Positions 8,284 to 17,029 of a stretch of 64,000 nucleotides of DNA are shown here, one piece after another (position 1 is the stretch's first letter; each line of letters opens with the position of its first letter). Below the pieces are notes generated by a model, which did no database searches, had not been told where the DNA came from, and saw only the letters and a list, made by a program, of their open reading frames with translations. A program made the translations under genes and the position numbers. This stretch comes from Pirellulaceae bacterium (GTDB taxonomy: Bacteria; Planctomycetota; Planctomycetia; Pirellulales; Pirellulaceae). The stretch is from assembly GCA_026004775.1 (NCBI GenBank), contig BPJU01000011.1:79690-143689 (forward strand). The letters run 5' to 3'.

Positions 8284-8854
8284 TCCAGTTGACGCTGCGC
8301 TAGTGACTTAAACGAGCTTGCAGACGCGATCGCGTCGAGCCCAATCGCCGGCCTAACTCTATCTTGGCCCAGTTTTCAGAACATCGTTTGTCAAGACGCG
8401 GACTCTTGCTGACGGTAGCCATTCGGTAAAGCCTACTGGATTTGGGCCGGTCACGCCGGCCGCGGGCGTAAAAGAGAAGAGGGCGGAATCACTGGCCATG
8501 TGATTCCGCCCACACACGGGGGTGAGTACCGATTGGCGGGGAGTGGGTGATCCTGTTCACTAGCAATCGTAGTACAGAAACCTACCCCTGGGATACACAG
8601 CGAGAGCCTACCGGTTGAATAAAGTCCCGATATCGTGCGACGTGTACCGTTTGTAGCGGATATGCGGCTGCGGCAACCGACTTGTGTCACCGAAGTAGTC
8701 GGGGATCGTCTCGCCGGGGCGACTTGACAACTAACCTGGGCAGCCGCACGATGAAGAATTCTGGCTACCGGGCGATAGCTACGTGGCCAACCGCGGTCCG
8801 CTCGCGCGTTTTCCGGTAACAGCCGACACGGTGGGTTCTACAGGGAGTGCGACC
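8284..8854. other. non-coding gap with one strong hairpin
   Basis: About 570 bases lack a convincing gene. A 79-codon minus-strand frame (8451-8690) has no protein-like features. The only clear structure is the 12-bp hairpin at 8481-8511. An unannotated small RNA ending at that hairpin on the minus strand is possible but is not shown by the sequence. Confidence 0.5.
8481..8511 (-). terminator. perfect 12-bp hairpin, possible minus-strand terminator
   Basis: GGGCGGAATCAC (8481-8492) pairs perfectly with GTGATTCCGCCC (8500-8511) around the loop TGGCCAT. On the minus strand the hairpin is followed by a pyrimidine-rich tail (TCTTCTCTTTTA), which fits an intrinsic terminator. On the plus strand there is no T tract. 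Confidence 0.5.
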
Positions 8855-9214
8855 ATGGCACATCGGGAAGATGACGAACCGAGGGACGATATAGACGAAT
8901 CCGGTTGGGATTCGGAATCGGGCGAAGAAGCGCTGGACGATTCCTTTTTGACATTCGAAACCGAGCAAGACCAGTTGGAGGGGTTTAACGAGGACGATTT
9001 CGACGAGGACTTTGACGACGACTTCGAAGAAGAATTCGAAGACGAGTACGAGGATCTGAACGATATCGACCTTTTGGAAGAAGAAGAATCGGAGGAAGAG
9101 GAGCAAGAACCGGTTGAGGAGAGTGCGGATTTTGACGAGGATTTGGCGGAAGAGCTGGATGAAGAGGTAGATGACGAATTGGGGGATGACGAAGAGGATT
9201 TCGATGAGGACTGA
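8855..9214 (+). CDS. ultra-acidic low-complexity protein
   Basis: A 119-residue protein made mostly of Asp and Glu, with runs such as DDFDEDFDDDF and EEEESEEEE. It has few basic residues and no signal peptide or membrane segment. ATG 8855 has GGGAG about 9 nt upstream, which is better than the upstream in-frame start. It precedes ileS by 140 bp in the same direction. The composition suggests a disordered polyanion that could bind cations, basic proteins or nucleic-acid-binding surfaces; no function is recognised. Its acidic codons GAA/GAG/GAC/GAT make the DNA purine-rich on this strand. Confidence 0.7.
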   Translation: MAHREDDEPRDDIDESGWDSESGEEALDDSFLTFETEQDQLEGFNEDDFDEDFDDDFEEEFEDEYEDLNDIDLLEEEESEEEEQEPVEESADFDEDLAEELDEEVDDELGDDEEDFDED

Positions 9215-9354
9215 GCGGGGGCGGCGGCGCAGGCAGGCAGCTTGGTGGCTGATTGCAGTAAAGCGTGGGCAAGCCGGGCCAAGGTTGGCATCTGGCCTGC
9301 TTCTGTTCGCTGGGAGTGCCGTGTGCGCGTGATGGACCTGGTGAGGAGTTAAGA

Positions 9355-12300
9355 ATGTTCCCCACAGTTTCTGCAACCCCGGAGTTTCCTCGGTTGGAGG
9401 AAGAGGTGCTCCGTTTTTGGCGGGAGCGGCGGATCTATGATAAATCACTCCGCCGGCGCGAAGGGGCGCCTCGCTTCGTCTTTTACGAGGGGCCGCCGAC
9501 CGCCAATGGTATGCCGCATCCAGGGCATTGTCTCACGCGCGCCGTGAAGGATTTGTTCCCTCGTTACCGCACCATGCGCGGATACTATTGCGAGCGGAAA
9601 GCGGGGTGGGACACCCACGGTTTGCCCGTGGAGGTCGAAGTGTGCAAAGAACTGGGCATCCATTCCAAAGAAGAGATCGAAGCTTATGGCGTCGAACGCT
9701 TTATCCACAAATGCCAGCAGAGCGTTTGGCGGTACATGAAAGAATGGGAAAGGCTCACCGAACGCATCGGCTTTTGGATCCGCCTGGACGAGGCTTACGT
9801 CACCTATCACAAGTCGTATGTCGACAGTGTCTGGTGGTCGCTGAAAAATCTGTTCGACCGGGGGCTACTCTACCAGGGCTACAAAATCGTCTGGTGGTGG
9901 GCACAGGGCGGTACGGCGCTCAGCTCCGGCGAGGTGGGGCAGGGATACCGCCAGGTGGCGGACCCGAGCGTCTATGTGCGATTTCCCTTGGTCGACCGAC
10001 CCAACACCAGTCTTCTTGTTTGGACGACCACACCTTGGACTTTGCCCAGCAACCAGTTTGCCGCGGTGCACCCGGAGTTGGAGTATGTGACAGTCGAGGA
10101 TGAAGAGACGGGCGAGCGGTTGATTCTGGCCGGTGCACTGAAGGAAACGGTCGAGCAGAAGGCCAAACGCTCGTGGCGCGTGGTGGGTCGCTGCCGAGGT
10201 ACAGAATTGGTCGGTTTGCGGTATCGGCCGCCCTTTGACGACTTTTATTCGCGTCAAGGCCAGCAACAGGGAACGCTGGTCGATGGTTCCCGACAGTATA
10301 CGGCGTGGCGCATTGTAGCCGCGGACTTCGTCACCACCGACAGTGGTACGGGCGTGGTGCATCAGGCTCCGGCGTTCGGGGAAGTGGACTACGAGTTATT
10401 GCTGGCCGAACAGGCTCGTTTTGCCTCGGGCGCTCCGCAACTGATCTGCCCGGTAGCTCCGGACGGGAAGTTCACGTCTGAGGTGCCGGCCTACCAGGGA
10501 CTGTGGGTCAAGGACGCCGACGGCCGCATCGTCCGCGACCTGCGCGAGCGCGGGCTGCTTGTACACTACGAGCAGTATGTGCATGAATACCCGTTTTGCT
10601 GGCGAGCCGAAGAGGATCCTCTTATCCAGTATCCGCGGCGGAGCTGGTTTATCCGTACCACGGCCTTCCGCGACTTGATGCTGGAAAATAACCGTCTGAT
10701 CGGCTGGTTGCCGGAGCACATCCGCGACGGGCGGTTTGGAAATTTTCTGGAAACGAATGTCGACTGGGCGCTATCCCGCGAGCGTTTCTGGGGAACTCCG
10801 CTGCCGATCTGGGTCTGCCAGTCCACGGGCAAGATGGAAGCGGTGGGCAGCTATGCGGAACTGCTGGCCAAGCCCGACGTGCAGGGCACCGAGGTATGGC
10901 AGGAGGCTCGCCGCCAATATCCCGACCTGCCTGAAGATCTGTGCGTCCACAAACCGTATATCGATGCCGTCACGTATCGATCGCCTTTTGATCCCAGCGC
11001 CCGCATGGTCCGCGTGCCCGACGTGATCGACTGCTGGTACGATTCGGGGGCGATGCCCTTTGCACAATGGGGTTATCCCTACCAGAATCGGCAGCGATTT
11101 GAAGAGCAGTTCCCGGCAGATTTCATCAGCGAAGCGATCGACCAGACTCGGGGCTGGTTCTACAGCCTGCTGGCCATCAGCACTCTGCTGTTTGGCGATC
11201 GCCACGGCGCACCGGAATTATACCGCCCGTTCCCGCATCCTTACCGCAATTGCGTCGTGCTTGGGCTGATGCTGGGTGAAGACGGCAATAAGATGTCCAA
11301 GAGCCGCCGAAATTATCGGGAACCGGAAGAGATCTTTGACCGCTATGGGGCCGACGCCCTGCGCTGGTATTTTTTCGCCAATCAAGCACCGTGGACATCC
11401 ATCCGCTATAAAGAACAGGCAATTCGTGATAGTTTGCCGGAATTCCAGTTGCGATTGTGGAATGTTTTCAGTTTCTTCCTTATTTACGCCAACCTGGATG
11501 GCTTTGATCCTGCCAGCCGCCTGGCCGGCCCGGCAGGGGAGCTTTCCGGTGAAGTTCTCGCCGCTGCTGCCGGCTACCGCCCAGTCCAAGACCGAGGCGA
11601 ACTGGATCGGTGGATTTTGAGCGAATTGCACCGAACCACAGAACGGGTCATCCAAGAAATGGATGCGTACGACAGCTTCACGGCGTGCCGCTACTTGCTG
11701 GAGTTTGTCGATGCGCTCAGTAACTGGTATGTGCGCCGCAGCCGGCCACGTTTCTGGAGCGATGACAAGCAGTCAGTAGAGAAGATCGATGCATATTGGA
11801 CATTATATGAGTGCCTTTTGACAGTTAGTAAACTGATTGCACCGTTTACTCCCTTCCTGGCGGAAACGATGTGGCGGACATTGACCAGTGTGTTTGGGGA
11901 TCGCGTAGTAGAAAGCGTCCATTTGTGCGACTACCCACAACCGCGCAACGACGCTATTGACCAACTTCTATCCGAAAGGATGCGCCTGCTGCGAACGTTG
12001 GCGTCTTTAGGGCGCAACGCCCGCATGGAAGCCAAATTGAAAGTGCGCCAGCCCCTCTCCCGCGTAGAAGTCGTACTGGCCGACTCCTCTCATCAGGAAT
12101 GGCTCGAAGCCCATGACGATCTCTTGAAAGACGAACTCAACGTAAAGCAGATTCGTTACCTGGAACACTCCGACTCGATCGAATATCGTGTGCAACCCAA
12201 CTTCAAGCGGCTGGGTCCCCGGCTAGGCCCGAAAATGCCGGCGGTCAAACAATGGCTCACCTCAGCCGATGGCGCCAAATTGCGCTCGGCGCTAGCCGAA

Positions 12301-12723
12301 CGGGGTCGGATCGACGTGCCGGTCGGCGACGAAACGATCTCGTTGGGCCCCGAAGACGTGGTGGTTACGGTCCGAGCCCGTCCCGGCTGGGCCGCCGCGG
12401 ACGACCCGGCTTCCGGCTGCGTAGTGATACTCAACACCGAACTGACCGAAGAACTGATCCGCGAGGGTTACGTCCGCGATTTGGTACGGCTGATCAACGA
12501 GCGTCGCAAGGAGTTGTCCTGCCCGTACAACGCCAAGATCGACCTGGCAATAGTCGGTGCCAGCCCCAAACTTTGGCAGGCAATCGATGAGCACCGGGAC
12601 TATCTCCAGCACGAAACCTTGTGCAGGATGATCCACCGCGCCCCGCTGGAGAAGGTCGAGCCGGCAACCGTCGAGGTGGCTGACGAGAAAGTTGAACTAT
12701 ATGTCAAGCAGTTGACCTTATAG
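9355..12723 (+). CDS. ileS: isoleucyl-tRNA synthetase
   Basis: A 1122-residue class Ia synthetase that charges tRNA-Ile with isoleucine in the cytoplasm. The HIGH motif appears as HPGH (55-58) and KMSKS is intact (646-650). The editing domain region is present, including [16 protein letters not shown]. The overall pattern fits the eukaryote-like type 2 IleRS found in many planctomycetes, a type often tolerant of mupirocin; that tolerance is inference. Where many IleRS have a Cys-rich PWCxxC segment, this one reads [12 protein letters not shown], so that zinc site is absent. ATG 9355 is preceded by TGAGGAG at the right spacing; an upstream in-frame start lacks this. Confidence 0.96.
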   Translation: MFPTVSATPEFPRLEEEVLRFWRERRIYDKSLRRREGAPRFVFYEGPPTANGMPHPGHCLTRAVKDLFPRYRTMRGYYCERKAGWDTHGLPVEVEVCKELGIHSKEEIEAYGVERFIHKCQQSVWRYMKEWERLTERIGFWIRLDEAYVTYHKSYVDSVWWSLKNLFDRGLLYQGYKIVWWWAQGGTALSSGEVGQGYRQVADPSVYVRFPLVDRPNTSLLVWTTTPWTLPSNQFAAVHPELEYVTVEDEETGERLILAGALKETVEQKAKRSWRVVGRCRGTELVGLRYRPPFDDFYSRQGQQQGTLVDGSRQYTAWRIVAADFVTTDSGTGVVHQAPAFGEVDYELLLAEQARFASGAPQLICPVAPDGKFTSEVPAYQGLWVKDADGRIVRDLRERGLLVHYEQYVHEYPFCWRAEEDPLIQYPRRSWFIRTTAFRDLMLENNRLIGWLPEHIRDGRFGNFLETNVDWALSRERFWGTPLPIWVCQSTGKMEAVGSYAELLAKPDVQGTEVWQEARRQYPDLPEDLCVHKPYIDAVTYRSPFDPSARMVRVPDVIDCWYDSGAMPFAQWGYPYQNRQRFEEQFPADFISEAIDQTRGWFYSLLAISTLLFGDRHGAPELYRPFPHPYRNCVVLGLMLGEDGNKMSKSRRNYREPEEIFDRYGADALRWYFFANQAPWTSIRYKEQAIRDSLPEFQLRLWNVFSFFLIYANLDGFDPASRLAGPAGELSGEVLAAAAGYRPVQDRGELDRWILSELHRTTERVIQEMDAYDSFTACRYLLEFVDALSNWYVRRSRPRFWSDDKQSVEKIDAYWTLYECLLTVSKLIAPFTPFLAETMWRTLTSVFGDRVVESVHLCDYPQPRNDAIDQLLSERMRLLRTLASLGRNARMEAKLKVRQPLSRVEVVLADSSHQEWLEAHDDLLKDELNVKQIRYLEHSDSIEYRVQPNFKRLGPRLGPKMPAVKQWLTSADGAKLRSALAERGRIDVPVGDETISLGPEDVVVTVRARPGWAAADDPASGCVVILNTELTEELIREGYVRDLVRLINERRKELSCPYNAKIDLAIVGASPKLWQAIDEHRDYLQHETLCRMIHRAPLEKVEPATVEVADEKVELYVKQLTL

Positions 12724-12831
12724 GGAAGTTCTTTCGCCTCGCTCAGGTTATGCGCGACGATTTTTCCAGCGCAAGTTGCAGGCAGATGTAAGGGAGTAGG
12801 GGAGGCGGGTCTTTCGCGAAGCAGGGCAAAC

Positions 12832-13467
12832 ATGACGCTGCCAGCGGTGATGATGATTTCCGGAAGCGGCACCACGCTTCGGAATTTGCTTGGTGAGATT
12901 GCCAAGGGAACGCTGCCTGTCGAGATTTGCCATGTCATCTCGAGCAATTCGGAGGCAACGGGACTGGAATATGCTCGTCAAGCGGGTATTGCGACTAGTA
13001 TCATTCGGCGCCGGCAATTTGCTGACGCAGAAAAACACAGTAAGGCCGTTTTCGATCTGGTCCGACGCCTGGATGCACGGCTCGTGATTATGGGAGGTTA
13101 CCTGGAACATCTGCTGATCCCGGAAGATTTCGAAAATCGGGTGGTCAACATCCACCCGAGTTTAATACCTGCTTTTTGTGGCAAGGGATATTACGGGCTG
13201 CGGGTTCATCGTGCGGTGCTGGAATATGGTGTGAAAGTCACCGGCTGTACGGTGCATTTTGTCGACAATCAGTACGACCACGGCCCGATCATCGCTCAGC
13301 GAGTAGTGGCGGTGCGCGACGACGACACACCCGAATCGTTGGCTGCCCGGGTATTTGCTGTCGAATGCCAGTTGTATCCGGAGGTGCTGCGATGGATTGC
13401 CGCCGGGCGCGTGCGTGTCGTCGGCCGCCGTGTGCTGGTAAGCGGAGAATCGCACTCTCCGGAATAA
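12832..13467 (+). CDS. purN: phosphoribosylglycinamide formyltransferase
   Basis: A 211-residue GAR transformylase that uses 10-formyl-tetrahydrofolate in step 3 of purine synthesis. The N-terminal ISGSGTTL phosphate loop, the NIHPSLIPAF segment carrying the catalytic Asn-x-His, and the VDNQYDHGPII segment with the catalytic Asp are all present. Length matches the family. It follows ileS by 108 bp in the same direction. No other pur gene is in the window. Confidence 0.93.
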   Translation: MTLPAVMMISGSGTTLRNLLGEIAKGTLPVEICHVISSNSEATGLEYARQAGIATSIIRRRQFADAEKHSKAVFDLVRRLDARLVIMGGYLEHLLIPEDFENRVVNIHPSLIPAFCGKGYYGLRVHRAVLEYGVKVTGCTVHFVDNQYDHGPIIAQRVVAVRDDDTPESLAARVFAVECQLYPEVLRWIAAGRVRVVGRRVLVSGESHSPE

Positions 13468-13724
13468 CGCTTTTTAACCACAGCAACGGTTTCCGAGCCT
13501 GAAGCCCCGGTAGCAGCGCGCAAGTCACTGCCAATCATGCGCACCCCAACGCACACTTTTCCCAGCTAAGAATATGGGCCGGTTCCAGGGACGTAGTGCA
13601 TCGAATGCTTGAAATCGTAACCGGATCTATCCTAAAATCACCGTGCTCGGCATGGGTAACCTAACCCGACCATCGCTCCGGAGAGAATGGTGACTACCAA
13701 TCGCCACTCATGAAAGAGTAAGCG

Positions 13725-14885
13725 ATGTCGAGGTTCTTGGATTTTTCAGCCGATTGTGGGCAATCCCACCGCCCGAGCAACGACTGGTTCTTGCCGGTTA
13801 TCCTCACGGCACTGCTCACATGCTTTCCTGCTCGTGCGGTTGTGGCGCAGTTAGCCCCATCCAAAGTTTTTCCCGGCCGGGAATGGGCGCGCAAGACACC
13901 GGCCGAGGTGGGGCTGGACGAAGCGCGACTCAAGCAGTTCCAGGAGTTCGTGGGAGGACGAGGCTGCATCGTGCGATACGGTTACCTCGTCTATTCCTGG
14001 GGCGACATCGGCCGCCGAGCTGATATCGCTTCAGCCGCCAAGCCTTTCTATACTCATTTCCTCTTCAAAGCATTGGAAGACGGCCGGATCACGAGTCTGG
14101 ATGAACCGGTGGTTCGGTGGGAGCCACGGCTTGGGCAACTGAGCCCGCAACTGGGATTCAAAGACGCACGCATCACCTGGCGGCATCTGGCCACACAGAC
14201 GTCGTGTTACCAATTGGCCGAGGCACCCGGTACTGCCTTCGCCTATAACGACTGGCAAATGGCTCTGTTTTGGGACACGCTTTTCTTGAAGGTATATGGC
14301 GCCACCTACGAGACGGTGGACGAAGCGATCTTCCATCCGTTGCTCACTGATCCGTTGGGTTGCCAGGACAACCCCACGATGATGGCATTCGGGGCGCGTG
14401 ACCGGCCGGGACGGGTTGCCGTGAGTGTGAGGGATTTTGCTCGATTTGGGCTGCTTTACCTGCGTGAAGGCAACTGGGACGGCCGCCAGTTGATCAGCCG
14501 CGAGCATGCGCGGCGCGCCGTCGGCGACCCGCTGCCCAATACCATTCCTCGGGCAGGCCATAGGCTGGCCGAGGTGATTGCAGGCCAGCGGACGCACGGT
14601 TCCCAGGGCAAGCCAGACAACCAGACTGACCATTTTGGCAGCTATAGTTGGCTGTGGTGGATCAACGGCGTGGATCGGCATGGCACGCGCATGTTTCCCG
14701 ACGCACCCGTGGATCTGTTTGGAGCGTTCGGCCACGGCGGTCCCCGGGCAATGTGGGTAATCCCGAGTCTGGATATTGTCGTTTCGTACAACGACGCCCG
14801 GATGAACCGCTGGACGAGCGGTCGCGACAACCCAACCAACACGGCCATGAAGCTACTGGTGGCGGCTATTGTGCAGAAAGAGTGA
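13725..14885 (+). CDS. secreted serine hydrolase, beta-lactamase class C-like
   Basis: A 386-residue protein of the beta-lactamase/penicillin-binding-like serine hydrolase family. A signal peptide with a hydrophobic core covers about residues 20-42. The catalytic SxxK motif is SAAK (Ser103, Lys106). A Tyr-Asn pair at 174-175 (FAYND) stands in the YxN position, and a GHGG segment stands in for the KTG box, a pattern more like esterase relatives than true beta-lactamases. It ends 4 bp before the glycosidase gene, so the two are probably co-transcribed. The substrate is unknown; esterase or peptidase activity is possible. Confidence 0.82.
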   Translation: MSRFLDFSADCGQSHRPSNDWFLPVILTALLTCFPARAVVAQLAPSKVFPGREWARKTPAEVGLDEARLKQFQEFVGGRGCIVRYGYLVYSWGDIGRRADIASAAKPFYTHFLFKALEDGRITSLDEPVVRWEPRLGQLSPQLGFKDARITWRHLATQTSCYQLAEAPGTAFAYNDWQMALFWDTLFLKVYGATYETVDEAIFHPLLTDPLGCQDNPTMMAFGARDRPGRVAVSVRDFARFGLLYLREGNWDGRQLISREHARRAVGDPLPNTIPRAGHRLAEVIAGQRTHGSQGKPDNQTDHFGSYSWLWWINGVDRHGTRMFPDAPVDLFGAFGHGGPRAMWVIPSLDIVVSYNDARMNRWTSGRDNPTNTAMKLLVAAIVQKE

Positions 14886-14889
14886 GTAA

Positions 14890-16461
14890 ATGATGAGGTG
14901 GCTCGGAAGCTTTATTGAGATGCTTCTCCTGCTGGCAGCCGTGGCGGCGAGCTACGGGACGGAGCCCAGGTTCGCTAAATGGCAGAGAATCGAGTTGGCC
15001 TTTCACGGGCCGATGTCGCGTGGCCGTGGGGATCCCAATCCGTTCATGATTCGTTTTGACGTGCGATTCGCCAGCCCATCGGGCCGTGAATATATGGTCC
15101 CTGGTTTTTATAACGGAGACGACCACGGCGGTCTGGACGGCAACGTCTGGAAAGTTCGCTTTTCGGCCGATGAAGTCGGCCGCTGGACATATCGCACGGT
15201 GAGCGACGCAGAGGAGTTGGACGGCCACAGCGGCACATTGGTCGTTGGCGAGATACCTCCCGATACAGCGGGTTTTTGGAAGTGGGGTCGGCTGGAGGCG
15301 GTCGGCACTCCCGAAAATCGCATCCGGTATCTGAAGTTTCGTGACGGTCCGTATTGGCTGAAAGCCGGTTGCGACGATCCGGAGAACTTCCTTGGCAATT
15401 ATCGTTATTACGATACCCCGGAAAAACGGCAGGCCGCGGTCGACTATTTGGCCGCCCGCGGCATCAACTCGCTGTACGTCGTATTGCACAATATCGGCGG
15501 CGACCAGAACGACGTATGGCCGTGGTTGGGACGCACGCCGGCGGAAGCCAAGGCCCATGCGGCGGGGAGTGTACGATTCGACATAGCCAAGCTGGAAGAG
15601 TGGGACGCGTTGTTTCAGTACATGCAGGCCAAGGGCGTGGCCGTACACGCCGTATTGGAGGATGACAGCGCCTGGACAGGCTACGACCATCAGCGTTACT
15701 ACCGCGAGATGGTTGCTCGTTTTGGCTATTTGCCGGCCTTGCTATGGAATTGCGGCGAGGAGCACAACGAGAATTATTCGCTGGTCGAGGCACTGGACCT
15801 GATGGAACAACTCGGCCAGATCGACCCCTACCGCCACCCCCGCGGCATTCATAATGTGAATCTCCCGACCGACATCTATATCGATTCACCCTACGTCGAC
15901 TTTACTTCTATCCAAACGGACAATGCCGGTGGTGCGTTCGCGGCTGTGAGGCACAACGGTCTGGTGGCCCAGTGGTTGGAACGCTGCGCGACACGCGGTC
16001 GCAGGATGTTGGTGGTCAGCTTTGACGAAGCGCGTCCGGAAGAAGATCGCCGCTGCTGGTGGAGTGTTTATATGGGCGGCGGCGTATGGGAAACGCATGT
16101 GCGGCCTCCCTACGACCGGCCACTGTCGGCCTGGGAACCAGCCTGGATGCAACTGGGCGGAGCCCGGGTGTTCATGGAGTCGATACCGTTCTGGCAAATG
16201 ACACCCCGCAATGACTTGATCCGCCACGGGCACGCCTTTTGTTTAGCTGCCCCTGGTCAAGTTTACGCCTTGTATCTGCCGCTGGGCGGACCGGTTGCTG
16301 TGGAACTTCAGAACGGCTCTTCTTACCGTGTGGCATGGTGGAACCCAGCCAACGACCGGCACGGCCGCTTCGAAGCAGAAATGACCGTCGCTGGTGGGGT
16401 GCAAACGCTTGCGCCGCCGGGACCAGGTGACTGGGCGGTACGCCTGACTCGAGTCGACTAA
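14890..16461 (+). CDS. secreted glycoside hydrolase-like protein with DUF5060 domain
   Basis: A 523-residue exported protein. After a signal peptide (about 1-24) comes a DUF5060-type beta-sandwich (about 28-125), a TIM-barrel region with the acidic segment WNCGEEHNEN (near 290), and a small C-terminal domain resembling the collagen-binding or DUF5605-like tail. This architecture is common in planctomycete and Bacteroidetes proteins predicted to act on plant or algal polysaccharides. The Glu pair in GEEHNEN is the likely catalytic region. It starts 4 bp after the serine hydrolase gene. Confidence 0.8.
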   Translation: MMRWLGSFIEMLLLLAAVAASYGTEPRFAKWQRIELAFHGPMSRGRGDPNPFMIRFDVRFASPSGREYMVPGFYNGDDHGGLDGNVWKVRFSADEVGRWTYRTVSDAEELDGHSGTLVVGEIPPDTAGFWKWGRLEAVGTPENRIRYLKFRDGPYWLKAGCDDPENFLGNYRYYDTPEKRQAAVDYLAARGINSLYVVLHNIGGDQNDVWPWLGRTPAEAKAHAAGSVRFDIAKLEEWDALFQYMQAKGVAVHAVLEDDSAWTGYDHQRYYREMVARFGYLPALLWNCGEEHNENYSLVEALDLMEQLGQIDPYRHPRGIHNVNLPTDIYIDSPYVDFTSIQTDNAGGAFAAVRHNGLVAQWLERCATRGRRMLVVSFDEARPEEDRRCWWSVYMGGGVWETHVRPPYDRPLSAWEPAWMQLGGARVFMESIPFWQMTPRNDLIRHGHAFCLAAPGQVYALYLPLGGPVAVELQNGSSYRVAWWNPANDRHGRFEAEMTVAGGVQTLAPPGPGDWAVRLTRVD

Positions 16462-17029
16462 ACGGCTGCTGCTATCCCACGCAGGTCGCCTATGACAGGG
16501 AACATTACCGGGAACGACTTGATCGCGCGGGACATTTTGAGCATAGGCCGCGCCTGAATGAGCACACCGGTTTTGTGGAAGCTGCCGGCGAACGCGGTTG
16601 CCGGAGGCAACTGTCCTCAGCGCCGAGCAACTCCGCCTAGTGCCGATCGAACTGGGCGTTCTTACCCGAATTGCTTAGCCGATTATTCCACAAAAGATGT
16701 GGTATCTTTCGGGCACAGCTCTTGCATAGCCAGATGCTCCGGCAAGCTCCGACGGGATGCGCGACCGGTGCTGGCCTCGACAGCCTCCTGAAATGCTGCG
16801 GTCATTCGTTCCAACTCTGTCACGTTTTTTCCCCGCCGCGCGTATTTTCGTTAAGAACCGGGAAACGGGAAGAGGAACAGACCGGTTCGGGCCTTCAGTT
16901 TACTGTGCGGGCGCTCAGCAACCGGTTCGGATAGGGTGTAGGCTGCTCATGGCCGGCCGCTGGTTCCGGTTGCGTTCCGAAAGCAACTTGCTTGGCGGGC
17001 GGTGAACTTTGGGAAAGGAGCCGACGGCG
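16462..17029. other. gap upstream of the CRISPR-Cas operon
   Basis: These 568 bases contain no credible gene, no CRISPR repeat array and no copy of the tRNA-Pro 3' end that would mark an island boundary. The cas operon promoter should lie here, but no convincing -35/-10 pair could be picked by eye. A short CCACA/TGTGG inverted repeat lies near 16688-16702. Confidence 0.55.

Noticed and set aside
8451-8690. A 79-codon minus-strand frame across the hairpin
   Set aside because: No ribosome site, no protein-like composition, and the hairpin lies inside it.
16462-17029. CRISPR array upstream of cas10
   Set aside because: No regularly spaced repeats of 25-40 bp could be found in this gap or after 26101.
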